Counted from the stretch's first letter, positions 7,393 through 15,755 are shown. The stretch: DNA of 37,084 nt from Halostagnicola sp. A56 (GCF_000691505.1 NZ_JMIP02000010.1:24678-61761); one strand, 5' to 3'. Translations and numbers: made by a program. Notes: generated from the sequence alone by a model not told the origin.

Positions 7393-8270
7393 GTCGAGAC
7401 GATTCACCGCTGGTCAATCTCCAGTGTGAGGCCCACACCTACCCCGACGGGACGGTCGGGATGCACGACGTCGACTTCTCGGTGTACCCCGACGAAGTCG
7501 TCGCACTCGTCGGTGGCAACGGCGCCGGGAAGTCGACACTCCTCGAACACCTGAACGCGACGCTCGTTCCCGACGACGGCGAACTCGTCGTCGACGGCAC
7601 CCCGATCACCGAAGACAACAAGGAACATGCGCGGAAAAAAGTTGGCTTCGTCTTCCAGGACGCCGATACGCAACTCGTCGCGCCCACGGTCCTCGATGAC
7701 GTGATGTTCGGCCTCCAGAACTACGGTGTCCCCGGTGACGAAGCGAGGGCACGCGCTCGTGAGGCGCTCGCGACCGTCGACGCGGCCCACCTCGAAGACC
7801 GGATTCCACACTACCTGAGCGGGGGCGAGAAACGCCTCGTCGGCCTCGCAGGCGTGCTCGTGCTCGAACCGAGCGTGGTCGTGCTGGACGAACCACTCGC
7901 AGGGCTCGATCCCGAGCGGTCCCAACTGGTCGCCGAACGCATCCAGCAGATTCACGAGGACGGTATCAGCGTCGTCCTGTCGACGCACGACCTCGAATTT
8001 GCCGCTGAAGTCGCAGATCGAGTCTGTGTGATGGCCGACGGCAACGTCGTTGGAAGCGGAACACCCCAAGAGGTGTTCTACGACGACGCGCTGTTAGACG
8101 AAGCGAATCTACACCCCCCGAGCCCAATTCGTGTGGCTCGCGATGCAGGGCTGGGGGCGACCGCACAGCCAGTGACGGAAGCGGATCTCGTGTCACTCCT
8201 CGCAACGACGGCAGGCGAAGCGGACTCGGGCCGAGTTACGTCTGCTGACGGCACAGCACCAAATCGATAG
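7389..8270 (+). CDS. cbiO: Cobalt/nickel ECF transporter ATPase CbiO
   Basis: A 293-residue ABC ATPase starting at GTG 7389, which overlaps the cbiQ stop by four bases. Walker A GGNGAGKST is at residues 42-50, followed by a Q-loop (VFQDADTQLVAPTV, typical of EcfA/CbiO), signature LSGGEKR and Walker B VVVLDEPLAGLD. It powers metal uptake through CbiMNQ. An open frame runs further upstream through cbiN and cbiQ in another frame, but it is not coding there. NikR3 begins four bases after the stop. Confidence 0.9.
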   Translation: MSRDDSPLVNLQCEAHTYPDGTVGMHDVDFSVYPDEVVALVGGNGAGKSTLLEHLNATLVPDDGELVVDGTPITEDNKEHARKKVGFVFQDADTQLVAPTVLDDVMFGLQNYGVPGDEARARAREALATVDAAHLEDRIPHYLSGGEKRLVGLAGVLVLEPSVVVLDEPLAGLDPERSQLVAERIQQIHEDGISVVLSTHDLEFAAEVADRVCVMADGNVVGSGTPQEVFYDDALLDEANLHPPSPIRVARDAGLGATAQPVTEADLVSLLATTAGEADSGRVTSADGTAPNR

Positions 8271-8274
8271 ACAG

Positions 8275-8664
8275 ATGCGCACGAGTTTTAATATCCCCGA
8301 CGATCTCCTTGACGAATTCGACGACACGTGGCAGGCAGAGGGCTTGGATTCGCGTTCGCGTGGCGTTCGCGAGGCGATGCAGGAGTACATCGAGGGACAC
8401 ACCACATTGGAGGATATCGAAGGCGACGTTGTCGTCATCATCGCATTCGATTACGAACACGAAGCAGTCATCGAAGACATCCACAACGTGCAACACCAGT
8501 TTCAGGACGTCATCACGACCACGAATCACATTCATGAAGGAGAGTGGTGTCTCGAGACGGTCTTCTGCAGCGGCCCGGCGCCGCGTGTCCGAGACCTCAC
8601 GTATCGCTTGCGCGATTTCGATGCGGTGAGTCGAGTGAAACTGATGCTCCTCGCTGAGCACTGA
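8275..8664 (+). CDS. NikR-family regulator, short form (NikR3)
   Basis: A 129-residue NikR-like protein starting four bases after cbiO, so it is part of the transporter operon. Residues 1-40 are a ribbon-helix-helix domain (MRTSFNIPDDLLDEFD). The ACT-like domain keeps the ligand pattern as H74, H85, H87 and C92, with the classic 11-residue spacing between the first two. The loop before Cys is one residue shorter than in NikR1 (HIHEGEWC). A second Cys at 98 lies nearby. It probably autoregulates the cbiMNQO operon. Which metal it senses is uncertain. Confidence 0.85.
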   Translation: MRTSFNIPDDLLDEFDDTWQAEGLDSRSRGVREAMQEYIEGHTTLEDIEGDVVVIIAFDYEHEAVIEDIHNVQHQFQDVITTTNHIHEGEWCLETVFCSGPAPRVRDLTYRLRDFDAVSRVKLMLLAEH

Positions 8665-8793
8665 GCTGTACTCACGGCCGAGTCTGTTGAAATCCTCGAC
8701 TGATGATGTTTTCCGACGAGCGTGCCGAAAGTAGGGCGCAAATCTATCACATAGAACCGGTCACATATTAGCCGTGTCAGCAGTGGGAACCGA

Positions 8794-8955
8794 TTACAGA
8801 CGTTTTGAAACGAGATAGGTGATGGCTGTCGCCGCGACCAGCGCCACGAGTAAGGCAACGCCAGTGAGTTCCGGATCAAACACGGTTTCGGCGGCAGGCC
8901 CGACAAGAACGAACGCACCAGCCCATACTGCTGCGTATTTCAAACGGCAAGCCAT
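8794..8955 (-). CDS. Small membrane protein, 53 residues
   Basis: The minus-strand frame from ATG 8955 gives MACRLKYAAVWAGAFVLVG, a short acidic turn (ETVFDPELTG) and a second hydrophobic segment (VALLVALVAATAITYLV) ending in SKRL. Two membrane helices with a positive C-terminus are typical of small haloarchaeal membrane proteins. No family recognised. It lies downstream of nikR4 on the same strand with a 210-base gap and its own AT-rich upstream region. The remaining 130 bases toward nikR3 hold nothing evident. Confidence 0.6.
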   Translation of the reverse strand: MACRLKYAAVWAGAFVLVGPAAETVFDPELTGVALLVALVAATAITYLVSKRL

Positions 8956-9166
8956 CCCTGGAACTCAGTAATAACAAATTCTTTCATGGCTGTGAGGAAC
9001 TCTCTGGGGGACCACATACTAACTCCGAACAGTGTCCTCTGGTATGAATGCTCTGTACAAGTATCTGTGCTAAGACCGGTTATTGGGATGATCGACACCG
9101 CTGATGGATGCAGCCTCTGTATTTAACAGACGGCTTCTTTCAGTTCCTGAGAATTTCAACACCGAA

Positions 9167-9598
9167 TCACGACTTGGTGGTCTTTTCAATGGGATCTCTG
9201 TCCAGTGAGGTAATCGAGTAGTCTACTGCCCGGACGTCCTGTACTGCCCGGACGGTGTTGACGAATTCGGATAGCGCCTCCGTGGTCCCCTCCAGGACGT
9301 ACAGTTCCATACAGTACTGGTCCTGGACGTGTGCGTGGGTCGTCGCGGAGACGATAGCATCGTATTCGTGGCGGACTCCCGTGAGACGCTGTTGGACGGC
9401 GGGTTGACAGTACTCGAAGACCACCGTCACTGTACACGCGTGCTTCTGCCCGTCGATATCTTGCCCCTGAAACTCTTCGAGTAGCGTGCGTGTGCCTTCG
9501 CGGACGACCTCGCTTCGGCCACTGTACCCGTGTTCGTCGGCGAACGCGTCGATGCGTTCGAGTAACGCTTCGGGCATCGAGATGCTAACGACGCTCAT
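9167..9598 (-). CDS. nikR: NikR-type nickel-responsive regulator (NikR4)
   Basis: A 143-residue NikR with ribbon-helix-helix domain (SISMPEALLERIDAF, GRSEVVREG) and ACT-like domain. All classic ligands are present at H77, H88, H90 and C96 (THAHVQDQYCME). It is closest to NikR1 in sequence. It diverges from the first cobW gene across a 98-base AT-rich promoter region, so it probably controls itself and perhaps the cobW-cbiL operon. Confidence 0.92.
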   Translation of the reverse strand: MSVVSISMPEALLERIDAFADEHGYSGRSEVVREGTRTLLEEFQGQDIDGQKHACTVTVVFEYCQPAVQQRLTGVRHEYDAIVSATTHAHVQDQYCMELYVLEGTTEALSEFVNTVRAVQDVRAVDYSITSLDRDPIEKTTKS

Positions 9599-9611
9599 GT
9601 ACTAAGATTTT

Positions 9612-9623
9612 CTCTCGAGTTAT
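9612..9623 (-). promoter_or_regulatory. Operator-like motif, copy 2
   Basis: On the minus strand this reads ATAACTCGAGAG, matching TTAACTCTAGAG in 10 of 12 bases. It lies 14 to 25 bases before the nikR4 start, just downstream of a TATA-like GATAATAATA (9621-9630, minus strand). This is the same layout as copies 1 and 3. Confidence 0.35.
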
Positions 9624-9662
9624 TATTATCTGCTATGACTGGCAAGCTGGAACCATAATAAT

Positions 9663-9672
9663 TAGTATTTTA
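9663..9672 (+). promoter_or_regulatory. TATA element of the cobW operon
   Basis: TAGTATTTTA is centred about 29 bases before ATG 9697. With the minus-strand TATA of nikR4 it makes a compact divergent promoter of 98 bases. Confidence 0.45.
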
Positions 9673-9696
9673 GTGTAGTAGGTTCATAATTCGCGT

Positions 9697-10914
9697 ATGG
9701 CGACCAACAACGACCCGACCCCGGTGACGATTCTCAGCGGAAGCCTCGGTGCCGGCAAGACGACGACGCTCAACCAGATTCTCAGTAGCGAGCGTGAACT
9801 GAACGCCGCAGTCGTCGTCAACGACATGGGCGAGGTGAACGTCGACGCTGACCTCGTTGAACGCGAATCCGAACTCACACAGAACGACGAGGAGATCATC
9901 GAGATGTCGAACGGCTGTATCTGCTGCCGTCTCCGTGGCGACATGCTCGACGAAGTGGGACGATTGGCCGACGAGCGAGACTTCGAATACCTCCTCGTGG
10001 AATCGTCCGGAATCAGCGAACCGATTCCGGTCGCCCAGACGTTCGCTCGCGGATTCGAGGACGCCGAGTTCGACCCCACGGGCGTCTACGAACTCGACAC
10101 GATGGTCAGTGTCGTCGACGCACACAGCTTCTGGCAGGGTTTCGACTCCGGACAGGTGCTCACGGACGACGAACTGGAGCCACAGGGCGACCGTGTCCCC
10201 GAGGAAGCCCTCATGGACCAGATCGAATTCTGTGACGTCCTCCTGTTGAACAAGTGTGACCTCGTTCCGGACGACGAACTCGAGGAGATGGAGGCCGTCC
10301 TGAAGACGCTCCAACCGCGGGCGGAGATCGTTCGGACGGAACACGGCGCCGTCGATCCGGAGGAGATACTGAACACGGGTCGGTTCGACTTCGACGCCGT
10401 GAGCCAGTCCGCCGGGTGGAAGCGTGAACTCCAGCACGGACATCACCACGAGTCAGCCGCCGACGAACACGGGGTCACCTCGTTCGTCTTCGACGCCGAC
10501 CGACCGTTCCATCCCGAGCGGATCGCTCGTCTCTTTGCCGAACTCCCCGATGGTATCGTTCGCGCGAAGGGCTTTTTCTGGTCCGCCGGTCGCGAAGACA
10601 TCGCGATGGGGCTCGACAAAGCAGGCCAGTCGGTCCGGGCTGGTCCGAACGGGACGTGGATCGCTACGCTCCCGAAGGCCCAACAAGAGAAGTACCTCGC
10701 TGCCCGTCCCGGCATCAAAGAGGACTGGGACGACCAGTGGGGTGACCGCGGATCAGAGCTCGTGTTCATCGGTCGCGAATTCGATCAGGAGACACTGGTC
10801 GAGCGACTGGATGACTGTGTCCTCTCGGACGCAGAGATGGCGGAGGACTGGGACGAGTACCCGGACCCGTTCACCGCCGACGAACAGCGCGAGTTCGCAC
10901 TGGCCGACGACTGA
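9697..10914 (+). CDS. CobW/G3E-family metallochaperone GTPase (1)
   Basis: A 405-residue GTPase. The P-loop GSLGAGKT is at 15-22, the metal-binding CxCC motif C74-I-C76-C77 follows in SNGCICCRLRGD, then ESSGISEP and the guanine-specificity motif NKCDL. The C-terminal CobW_C domain ends with a RPFHPERIARLF region and WDDQWGDRG...FIGREFD. A short His cluster, HGHHH, lies near residue 247 between the domains. G3E proteins use GTP hydrolysis to deliver Zn, Co or Ni to target enzymes; this subclass resembles COG0523 proteins linked to zinc or cobalt. Its stop overlaps the start of the next cobW by one base, and moaB-like and cbiL genes follow, so a cobalt or nickel role is likely. Confidence 0.9.
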   Translation: MATNNDPTPVTILSGSLGAGKTTTLNQILSSERELNAAVVVNDMGEVNVDADLVERESELTQNDEEIIEMSNGCICCRLRGDMLDEVGRLADERDFEYLLVESSGISEPIPVAQTFARGFEDAEFDPTGVYELDTMVSVVDAHSFWQGFDSGQVLTDDELEPQGDRVPEEALMDQIEFCDVLLLNKCDLVPDDELEEMEAVLKTLQPRAEIVRTEHGAVDPEEILNTGRFDFDAVSQSAGWKRELQHGHHHESAADEHGVTSFVFDADRPFHPERIARLFAELPDGIVRAKGFFWSAGREDIAMGLDKAGQSVRAGPNGTWIATLPKAQQEKYLAARPGIKEDWDDQWGDRGSELVFIGREFDQETLVERLDDCVLSDAEMAEDWDEYPDPFTADEQREFALADD

Positions 10915-12224
10915 TGGCCGTCGACGACCAACCCCCGGTCACGATCCTCAGCGGCGGACTCGGAGCCGGAAAGACGACCCTGCTCAATCACCTGCTCACG
11001 GTTGGCGGCGAGGAGTACGATATCGCCGTTCTCGTCAACGACGTCGGCGAGGTGAACGTCGACGCCAATCTCATCGAGAATGGCTCCGAACTCTCGATGG
11101 AAGATAAGGGTGTCACGGAGCTGTCAAACGGATGTATCTGCTGTGGGCTGCAGAACGAACTCGATCAGGAACTGAGACGCCTCGCGTTCGACGAGGAGTT
11201 CGACTATCTGGTCATCGAAGCCTCGGGTATCAGTGACCCCGTCCCCATTGCCCAGCGGTTCGTCTCGCCCGCACGTGCGTCGGCACTGTACGATCTCGAT
11301 ACGACCGTCACGGTGGTCGACGCCGCACAGTTCCATCGGGCGTTCGTCGATGGCCGCTCACTTAAGTCGACAGACGACGCCCGGCCGCTGTCGGACCTCC
11401 TCGCCGAGCAAGTCGAGTTCTGCGACGTACTAGTCCTCAACAAGTGCGATCTCGTCTCCGAGACAGAGCGCGAAGCGGTCGAGCGCGTCGTCCGAACACT
11501 CCATCCCGGGGTCGACATCGTCCGAGCGACCGAAAGCAGCGTCGACCCGGAACGAGTTCTCGGAACGAGCCGGTTCGACAAGGACGAAGCGCAACACTCA
11601 GCCCGGTGGAAACAGGCGCTCTCCCTCAACCACGGAGACGGGATGGCTTCTGACGCTAGTGATCACGACGGCGTCGAAACAGAATCAGACAACCACAGTC
11701 ACGACCATGGACATGGAGACCACCACGACGACCACGATCACCGTCACCCGCCTGAGGAGTTCGGTGTGGACTCGTTCGTCTACGAGCGCCACCGACCGTT
11801 CCACCCTGAACCATTCAGCGAGTGGCTTCGTTCGTTCCCCGAATCCGTCGTCAGAGCGAAAGGGCATGTATGGGTTGCAGGACGAGAACGCTATGCGCTT
11901 GACCTGAGTCAGGCGGGCACGCAGATCCACGTCGAGGTCAACGGCCGGTGGGCGGTGACGCTCCCCGAGTTTCAGCGCGAGTCCTATCGCGAATCGCGGG
12001 CGGACCTCCACTGGGACGAACAGTGGGGTGACCGCGAAGTGAAACTCGTCTTCATCGGCGCTGGAATGGACGAATCCTATATCACCGACACCCTCGACGA
12101 CTGCCTCGTTTCAGAGGCTGAAATGGACGAGGACTGGGACGGGTTCGAGAATCCGTTCCCAGGGACGATGGAGTGGTCGCAGTCCCCGATGGAACAACGC
12201 CTCGTGGTAGGTGACCGACAGTGA
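10914..12224 (+). CDS. CobW/G3E-family metallochaperone GTPase (2), His-rich
   Basis: A 436-residue GTPase with P-loop GGLGAGKT at 14-21, CxCC at 74-77 (SNGCICCGLQ), EASGISDP, NKCDL and a CobW_C domain ending in DEQWGDREVKLVFIG. Between the domains, at about residues 259-277, is a His/Asp stretch with nine His in under 20 residues (NHSHDHGHGDHHDD). Such loops store or buffer nickel, cobalt or zinc in HypB and other G3E proteins. The ATG overlaps the stop of the first copy (TGATG), so they are co-translated and could form a heteromer. The next gene overlaps its stop in turn. Confidence 0.9.
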   Translation: MAVDDQPPVTILSGGLGAGKTTLLNHLLTVGGEEYDIAVLVNDVGEVNVDANLIENGSELSMEDKGVTELSNGCICCGLQNELDQELRRLAFDEEFDYLVIEASGISDPVPIAQRFVSPARASALYDLDTTVTVVDAAQFHRAFVDGRSLKSTDDARPLSDLLAEQVEFCDVLVLNKCDLVSETEREAVERVVRTLHPGVDIVRATESSVDPERVLGTSRFDKDEAQHSARWKQALSLNHGDGMASDASDHDGVETESDNHSHDHGHGDHHDDHDHRHPPEEFGVDSFVYERHRPFHPEPFSEWLRSFPESVVRAKGHVWVAGRERYALDLSQAGTQIHVEVNGRWAVTLPEFQRESYRESRADLHWDEQWGDREVKLVFIGAGMDESYITDTLDDCLVSEAEMDEDWDGFENPFPGTMEWSQSPMEQRLVVGDRQ

Positions 12225-12804
12225 TCCGAAATCGTCGCGAACTCCCTCCAGCAGAGGACCGACGGACGACAGATGCTGGCGGCCACGACTGTATTGACCC
12301 GCTGGGCGTGGCCATCGTAACCGTGTCCTCGTCCCGCGGGGGTGGCGTCGAAAAGACGCCGCCCGATCCCAGTGGCGACGCCATTGCGAGTATCCTCGTC
12401 GAAGCAGGTCACGTCGTCACGTCACGCCGGATGGTTCCGGACGACTACGTCCGGATCAAGACCACAGTGAGCGAGTGCCTGGATCGGCCGGCCGTCGACC
12501 TCGTCGTCACCACGGGCGGGACGGGCGTCACCGTCGACGACATCACTCCGGACGCGGTGAGTGAGCTCTTCGACCCCGAACTGCCGGGCTTCGGCGAGGC
12601 GTTCAGATGGCTCTCGTGGGAGGAGGTACGAACGCGTATCGTCTCGAGCCGTGCGACAGCGGGCATCGCCCGCGACGTACCAGTGTTCGTGCTACCGGGA
12701 GTGTGAATGCTGTCGAACTCGCCACGGCGGAGATTATCGCAGCGGAAGCTCCACATCTCGCCGGGCTTGCAACCCGGCATACGGTCGGTGAGACTAATGA
12801 ATAG
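12221..12804 (+). pseudogene. MoaB/MogA-like protein, frameshifted
   Basis: The frame from GTG 12221 encodes a molybdopterin-binding (MoCF) domain: VAIVTVSSSR near residue 30, VVTTGGTGVTVDDITPDAV and FGEAFRWLSWEEVRTRIVSSRATAGIA. It stops at 12704-12706 right after VFVLPG. The missing C-terminus lies in the next frame: SVNAVELATAEIIAAEAPHLAGLATR, ending at 12804, which is the normal family end. Restoring one base in GGAGT (to GGAAGT) near 12698-12702 rejoins them. The family adenylylates molybdopterin or acts in molybdenum cofactor synthesis. It overlaps cobW2 by four bases. A sequencing error is possible. Confidence 0.82.
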
Positions 12805-12846
12805 ATACGGAACCGAAGTCTTAGACTCGGCGGGGGAACGTAAACG

Positions 12847-13512
12847 ATGACACTCTACGGACTCGGGCTGGGACCGGGTGCGACCGACCTGCTCACGGTT
12901 CGCGGCAAGCGACGACTCGAATCGGTCGACGTCGTCTACTCACCAGGACGACTGTCACGGCACGTTGCAGCAGAGTACGTTCCCGAATCAAAACTGAGTG
13001 ACCTCGAGTTCCCGATGACGACCGATCCCGAAGAACTGCAGGCAGCGTGGAAGACGGCGGCCGCGGAAGTCGCGCCGAAAGCACGAGACGCCGACGCGGC
13101 CTTCGTCACGCTCGGCGATCCATGTGTTTACTCGACGTTCGGACACCTGCGTCGGACGCTTCGTGATCAGCATCCCACCGTCGACATCGAAGTCGTTCCC
13201 GGTGTCAGCAGTGTGACGGCGTTCGCCTCGGTCCTCGGGGTCGACATCAACGCCGGTGCGGAGCTGACGCTACGCGAGGCGACCGACGGGGCAGCACCGA
13301 TCGGTCCGAATCGGTTGATCCTGTTCAAAGTGACTGACGCAGCGACGACCTACGAAAAGATGACTGAAGCAGGGTACGAGGTGACTTTCGGTCGGCGACT
13401 CTTCATGGATACCGAAGAAGCCCTAGTTACGGACGATCCCGACGAATTGATCGATCGAGACTACTACACGCTCGCGTACGCTGAGAAACGGGAGGCGATT
13501 GGGCCTGAGTGA
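12847..13512 (+). CDS. cbiL: Cobalt-factor II / precorrin-2 C20-methyltransferase
   Basis: A 221-residue tetrapyrrole methyltransferase. The N-terminal GLGLGPGATDLLTVRG is the SAM-binding loop of the family, followed by AAFVTLGDPCVYSTFGHL and VEVVPGVSSVTAFA-type segments. The protein methylates C20 of the corrin ring in the anaerobic cobalamin pathway, in which cobalt is inserted early. It lies 42 bases after the moaB-like remnant on the same strand, probably in the cobW operon, consistent with cobalt use. The other cobalamin genes are not in this window. Confidence 0.88.
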   Translation: MTLYGLGLGPGATDLLTVRGKRRLESVDVVYSPGRLSRHVAAEYVPESKLSDLEFPMTTDPEELQAAWKTAAAEVAPKARDADAAFVTLGDPCVYSTFGHLRRTLRDQHPTVDIEVVPGVSSVTAFASVLGVDINAGAELTLREATDGAAPIGPNRLILFKVTDAATTYEKMTEAGYEVTFGRRLFMDTEEALVTDDPDELIDRDYYTLAYAEKREAIGPE

Positions 13513-13559
13513 TGCGCGGACGCTGTTGGTTGTCCGTGTAGGACCACGGTGAGGCGGCC

Positions 13560-13694
13560 TCAGGCGGTGACGCCGAGGATGTCTAGCTCTTCAGCGGAGT
13601 ATTCGGCGCGGAGTTCTTCCGTCGAGTGTTCTTCGAGAACCTCCGCTCGCTCTTCGTCACTCATCTCGGTCGGGTCGCTGAAGCAGTGGCACAT
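13560..13694 (-). CDS. Small CHC-motif protein, 44 residues
   Basis: The minus-strand frame starts MCHCFSDPTEMSDEERAEVL and goes on as an acidic helix (EEHSTEELRAEYSAEEL) ending DILGVTA. Cys2, His3 and Cys4 at the extreme N-terminus could bind a metal ion. Codon use is typical of the region and no longer frame overlaps it. It converges on cbiL with a 47-base gap. I do not recognise a family. Given the location among metal genes, a role as metal-binding peptide or metal sensor is a guess. Confidence 0.6.
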   Translation of the reverse strand: MCHCFSDPTEMSDEERAEVLEEHSTEELRAEYSAEELDILGVTA

Positions 13695-13855
13695 TGCAAC
13701 CGTATCTGGACGCTACAGCTACTAAATGCCTGTTAGCACGCTTCTCAGGCTTATGTAATACGGGATTTGGGATAGTAACGATTAGCAATTCTAGGGCCCA
13801 CATTAGTTATCCAGCTATAAGCCAGTAAGAATCTCTCCCACCCATCGAGATATTA

Positions 13856-13867
13856 TTAACTCTAGAG
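13856..13867 (+). promoter_or_regulatory. Operator-like motif, copy 3 (best match)
   Basis: TTAACTCTAGAG, with the perfect palindrome ACTCTAGAGT at 13859-13868. It lies 48 to 59 bases before ATG 13915 and about 16 bases upstream of that gene's TATA. CTAG is rare in haloarchaeal DNA, so a conserved copy is notable. Confidence 0.4.
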
Positions 13868-13882
13868 TCCAAAATCATAGCT

Positions 13883-13892
13883 CTTATTATCT
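13883..13892 (+). promoter_or_regulatory. TATA element of the flavoprotein gene at 13915
   Basis: CTTATTATCT is centred about 27 bases before ATG 13915. Confidence 0.45.
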
Positions 13893-13914
13893 AGTGAGCC
13901 AATGTTAACAATAC

Positions 13915-15363
13915 ATGCCGCAGTACACTCGACGACGACTCATCGCGACTGGACTCGGTGTCGCCACGATCAGTGCTTCCGCGGGTTGCCTGGGCGATAG
14001 CAACTCGGCTCCGCAGCCAACGGCCCGGAGAGACCCGAGACGGGCTCGAAGCCGACGGAGGCGAGCGAGAGTGACCGTCGACGGACCGGGCACCGACCCC
14101 GCGTCGAGCGGGCCACAGCCCTACGAATACGTGATCATCGGTGGCGGTATTCACGGAACCTGCCTGGCGAACTACCTCCTCGCGGAGAGCGGACACACTC
14201 ACCAGGACCTCTGTCTCGTCGAACCTCGCGAGCAGTTACTCGCGTCGTTCGCGACGAAGGCCCGTCAGTGTGGAATGCGGACGCTCCGGTCGACGTTCGT
14301 CCACCACATCGACACGGAGCCGTTCTCGCTCGAATCGTTCGCGGAGGGGGCGGATCGAGAAGACGAACTCGTCTCGACGGAAGACTATCTGAGTCGACCG
14401 ACGCTCAAGCTCTTCCTCGACCACGCTCGATACGTTATTAACCGGCGTGACATCGACGATTGTCACCTCCAGTCGAGGGTGACGGGAGTTACCAGAACTG
14501 GGGCCGATGACCTACTCGAAGTACAGACGGATGCGGGGACACTCGAAGCACGGCACGTCGTTCTAGCCATCGGACTCGGTGGCCCGCGGACGGTCCCGGC
14601 GTGGTCGACATCGCTCCCCGAGGACGCACCGCTCGCACACGTCTGGGACGACGAGTTCGACCCGACGACGGCAGCGGAGTTTTCGGGACAGACGTTCGTC
14701 GTTGGGGGTGGCATCACCGCTGCGCAACTCGCCTGCAGTCTCTCGGAACACACGGACGTGACACTCCTTTCGCGTCACGACCTCGAGTTCGAACTAACCG
14801 AAGCCGATCCGTACTGGATCAACTGGCGACACATCGAACAGGAGATTCACACGCTTCCGTCGGGGTCGAAGGCACGTCTTGATCGGATTCGAGCTGTCCG
14901 CAACGACGCGATGATCCCACCGTACGTCGAGCGTCGATTAAACGAGGCCTGCGACTGTGACGGCCTCGACATCCGGCGGGGCGAGATCACGTCTGCATAC
15001 GCGACAGACGATGGATTACTCGTGCGGTTCGACGACGGCACGACCGCAACGAATGCGCAGGTCGTCCTCGCGACCGGACTCGATCCGGTCCCGGAACACC
15101 CAGTAGTCGGATCCGTCGCCGAATCGTTGTCACTTGAGCGTGGGGCCGACGGCTTTCCGATCCTCGACGACCGGACGCTCGCGTGGCGAGGGACCGACGG
15201 AACCCGTTCTGCGGTGTACGTTTCGGGAGCGCTCGCAGAACCCAGCGTCGGTCCCTTCGCCCGGAACATCGTCGGTGCTCGTCGAGTCGCGGAGCGACTC
15301 CTCGCGTCACGACAGGGGCCCGGTTCGGAGCGAGCACCGTCGGCTGCCAGAGGGAGGTCCTGA
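13915..15363 (+). CDS. FAD/NAD(P)-binding oxidoreductase with Tat lipoprotein signal
   Basis: A 482-residue flavoprotein. Residues 1-25 (TRRRLIATGLGV...SASAGC) are a twin-arginine signal with lipobox Cys25. A linker follows, then a first Rossmann motif IIGGGIHG (74-81) for FAD and a second GGGITAAQLA near 264 for NAD(P). ATGLDP-type sequence near the end fits the family of FAD-dependent monooxygenase/L-lysine N-oxygenase-like or YpdA-like proteins. Function is not assigned. Two points are odd. The protein looks exported although it appears to need NAD(P)H. The linker at 38-52 has ten Arg in 15 residues, unlike the acidic linkers usual here (see findings). A pseudogene of a small family follows immediately. 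Confidence 0.75.
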   Translation: MPQYTRRRLIATGLGVATISASAGCLGDSNSAPQPTARRDPRRARSRRRRARVTVDGPGTDPASSGPQPYEYVIIGGGIHGTCLANYLLAESGHTHQDLCLVEPREQLLASFATKARQCGMRTLRSTFVHHIDTEPFSLESFAEGADREDELVSTEDYLSRPTLKLFLDHARYVINRRDIDDCHLQSRVTGVTRTGADDLLEVQTDAGTLEARHVVLAIGLGGPRTVPAWSTSLPEDAPLAHVWDDEFDPTTAAEFSGQTFVVGGGITAAQLACSLSEHTDVTLLSRHDLEFELTEADPYWINWRHIEQEIHTLPSGSKARLDRIRAVRNDAMIPPYVERRLNEACDCDGLDIRRGEITSAYATDDGLLVRFDDGTTATNAQVVLATGLDPVPEHPVVGSVAESLSLERGADGFPILDDRTLAWRGTDGTRSAVYVSGALAEPSVGPFARNIVGARRVAERLLASRQGPGSERAPSAARGRS

Positions 15364-15364
15364 A

Positions 15365-15755
15365 ATGCCGTCGAACGACCTCACGCTCGCGTTCTCGTTA
15401 CAGGCTCTCGAGCAGCTCGGACGACCGAACCGAGTACTCTAAGACGCCGCGACCTGGACGAGCCACATCGGAATCGTCTCCTCGGAGTCGTCCTTCGTCG
15501 AACGACGGCGAGTCCGAGAGGTGGGATACCAGCAGGACTTCGTATCGTGTCGTGTCCGCGTCCGATCGAAGAGGCGCTCTCGAGTCTTCGAAGACACTTC
15601 GAAACGGAACGGTATACGTGTTCGTCGGGACGGACGAGACCGGAGGGATAGTGGAGAAGATGCCCGACTGGTCGTACCAATCAGTGACGGAGGCTGCAAC
15701 GGCTACGGACTGGCGGCTTGGGACTCTGTCCTCAACTGGCGGCGACTGGCCCTGA
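15365..15755 (+). pseudogene. Decayed paralogue of the 144-residue small-family gene at 20743
   Basis: ATG 15365 starts MPSNDLTLAFSLQALEQL, matching MTLAFELAALQQ of the intact gene at 20743-21177. An in-frame TAA at 15440-15442 is followed in the same frame by DAATWTSHIGIVSSESSFV and GYQQDFVS. Homology then moves by one frame (LRRHFETERY, near 15586) and again by one frame (YVFVGTDETGG, from 15615), continuing to SYQSVTEAATATDWRLG and the stop at 15755. One nonsense mutation and two frameshifts make it non-functional. The family may be the haloarchaeal DUF7124 group; I am not certain of the number. It starts one base after the flavoprotein gene. Confidence 0.75.
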
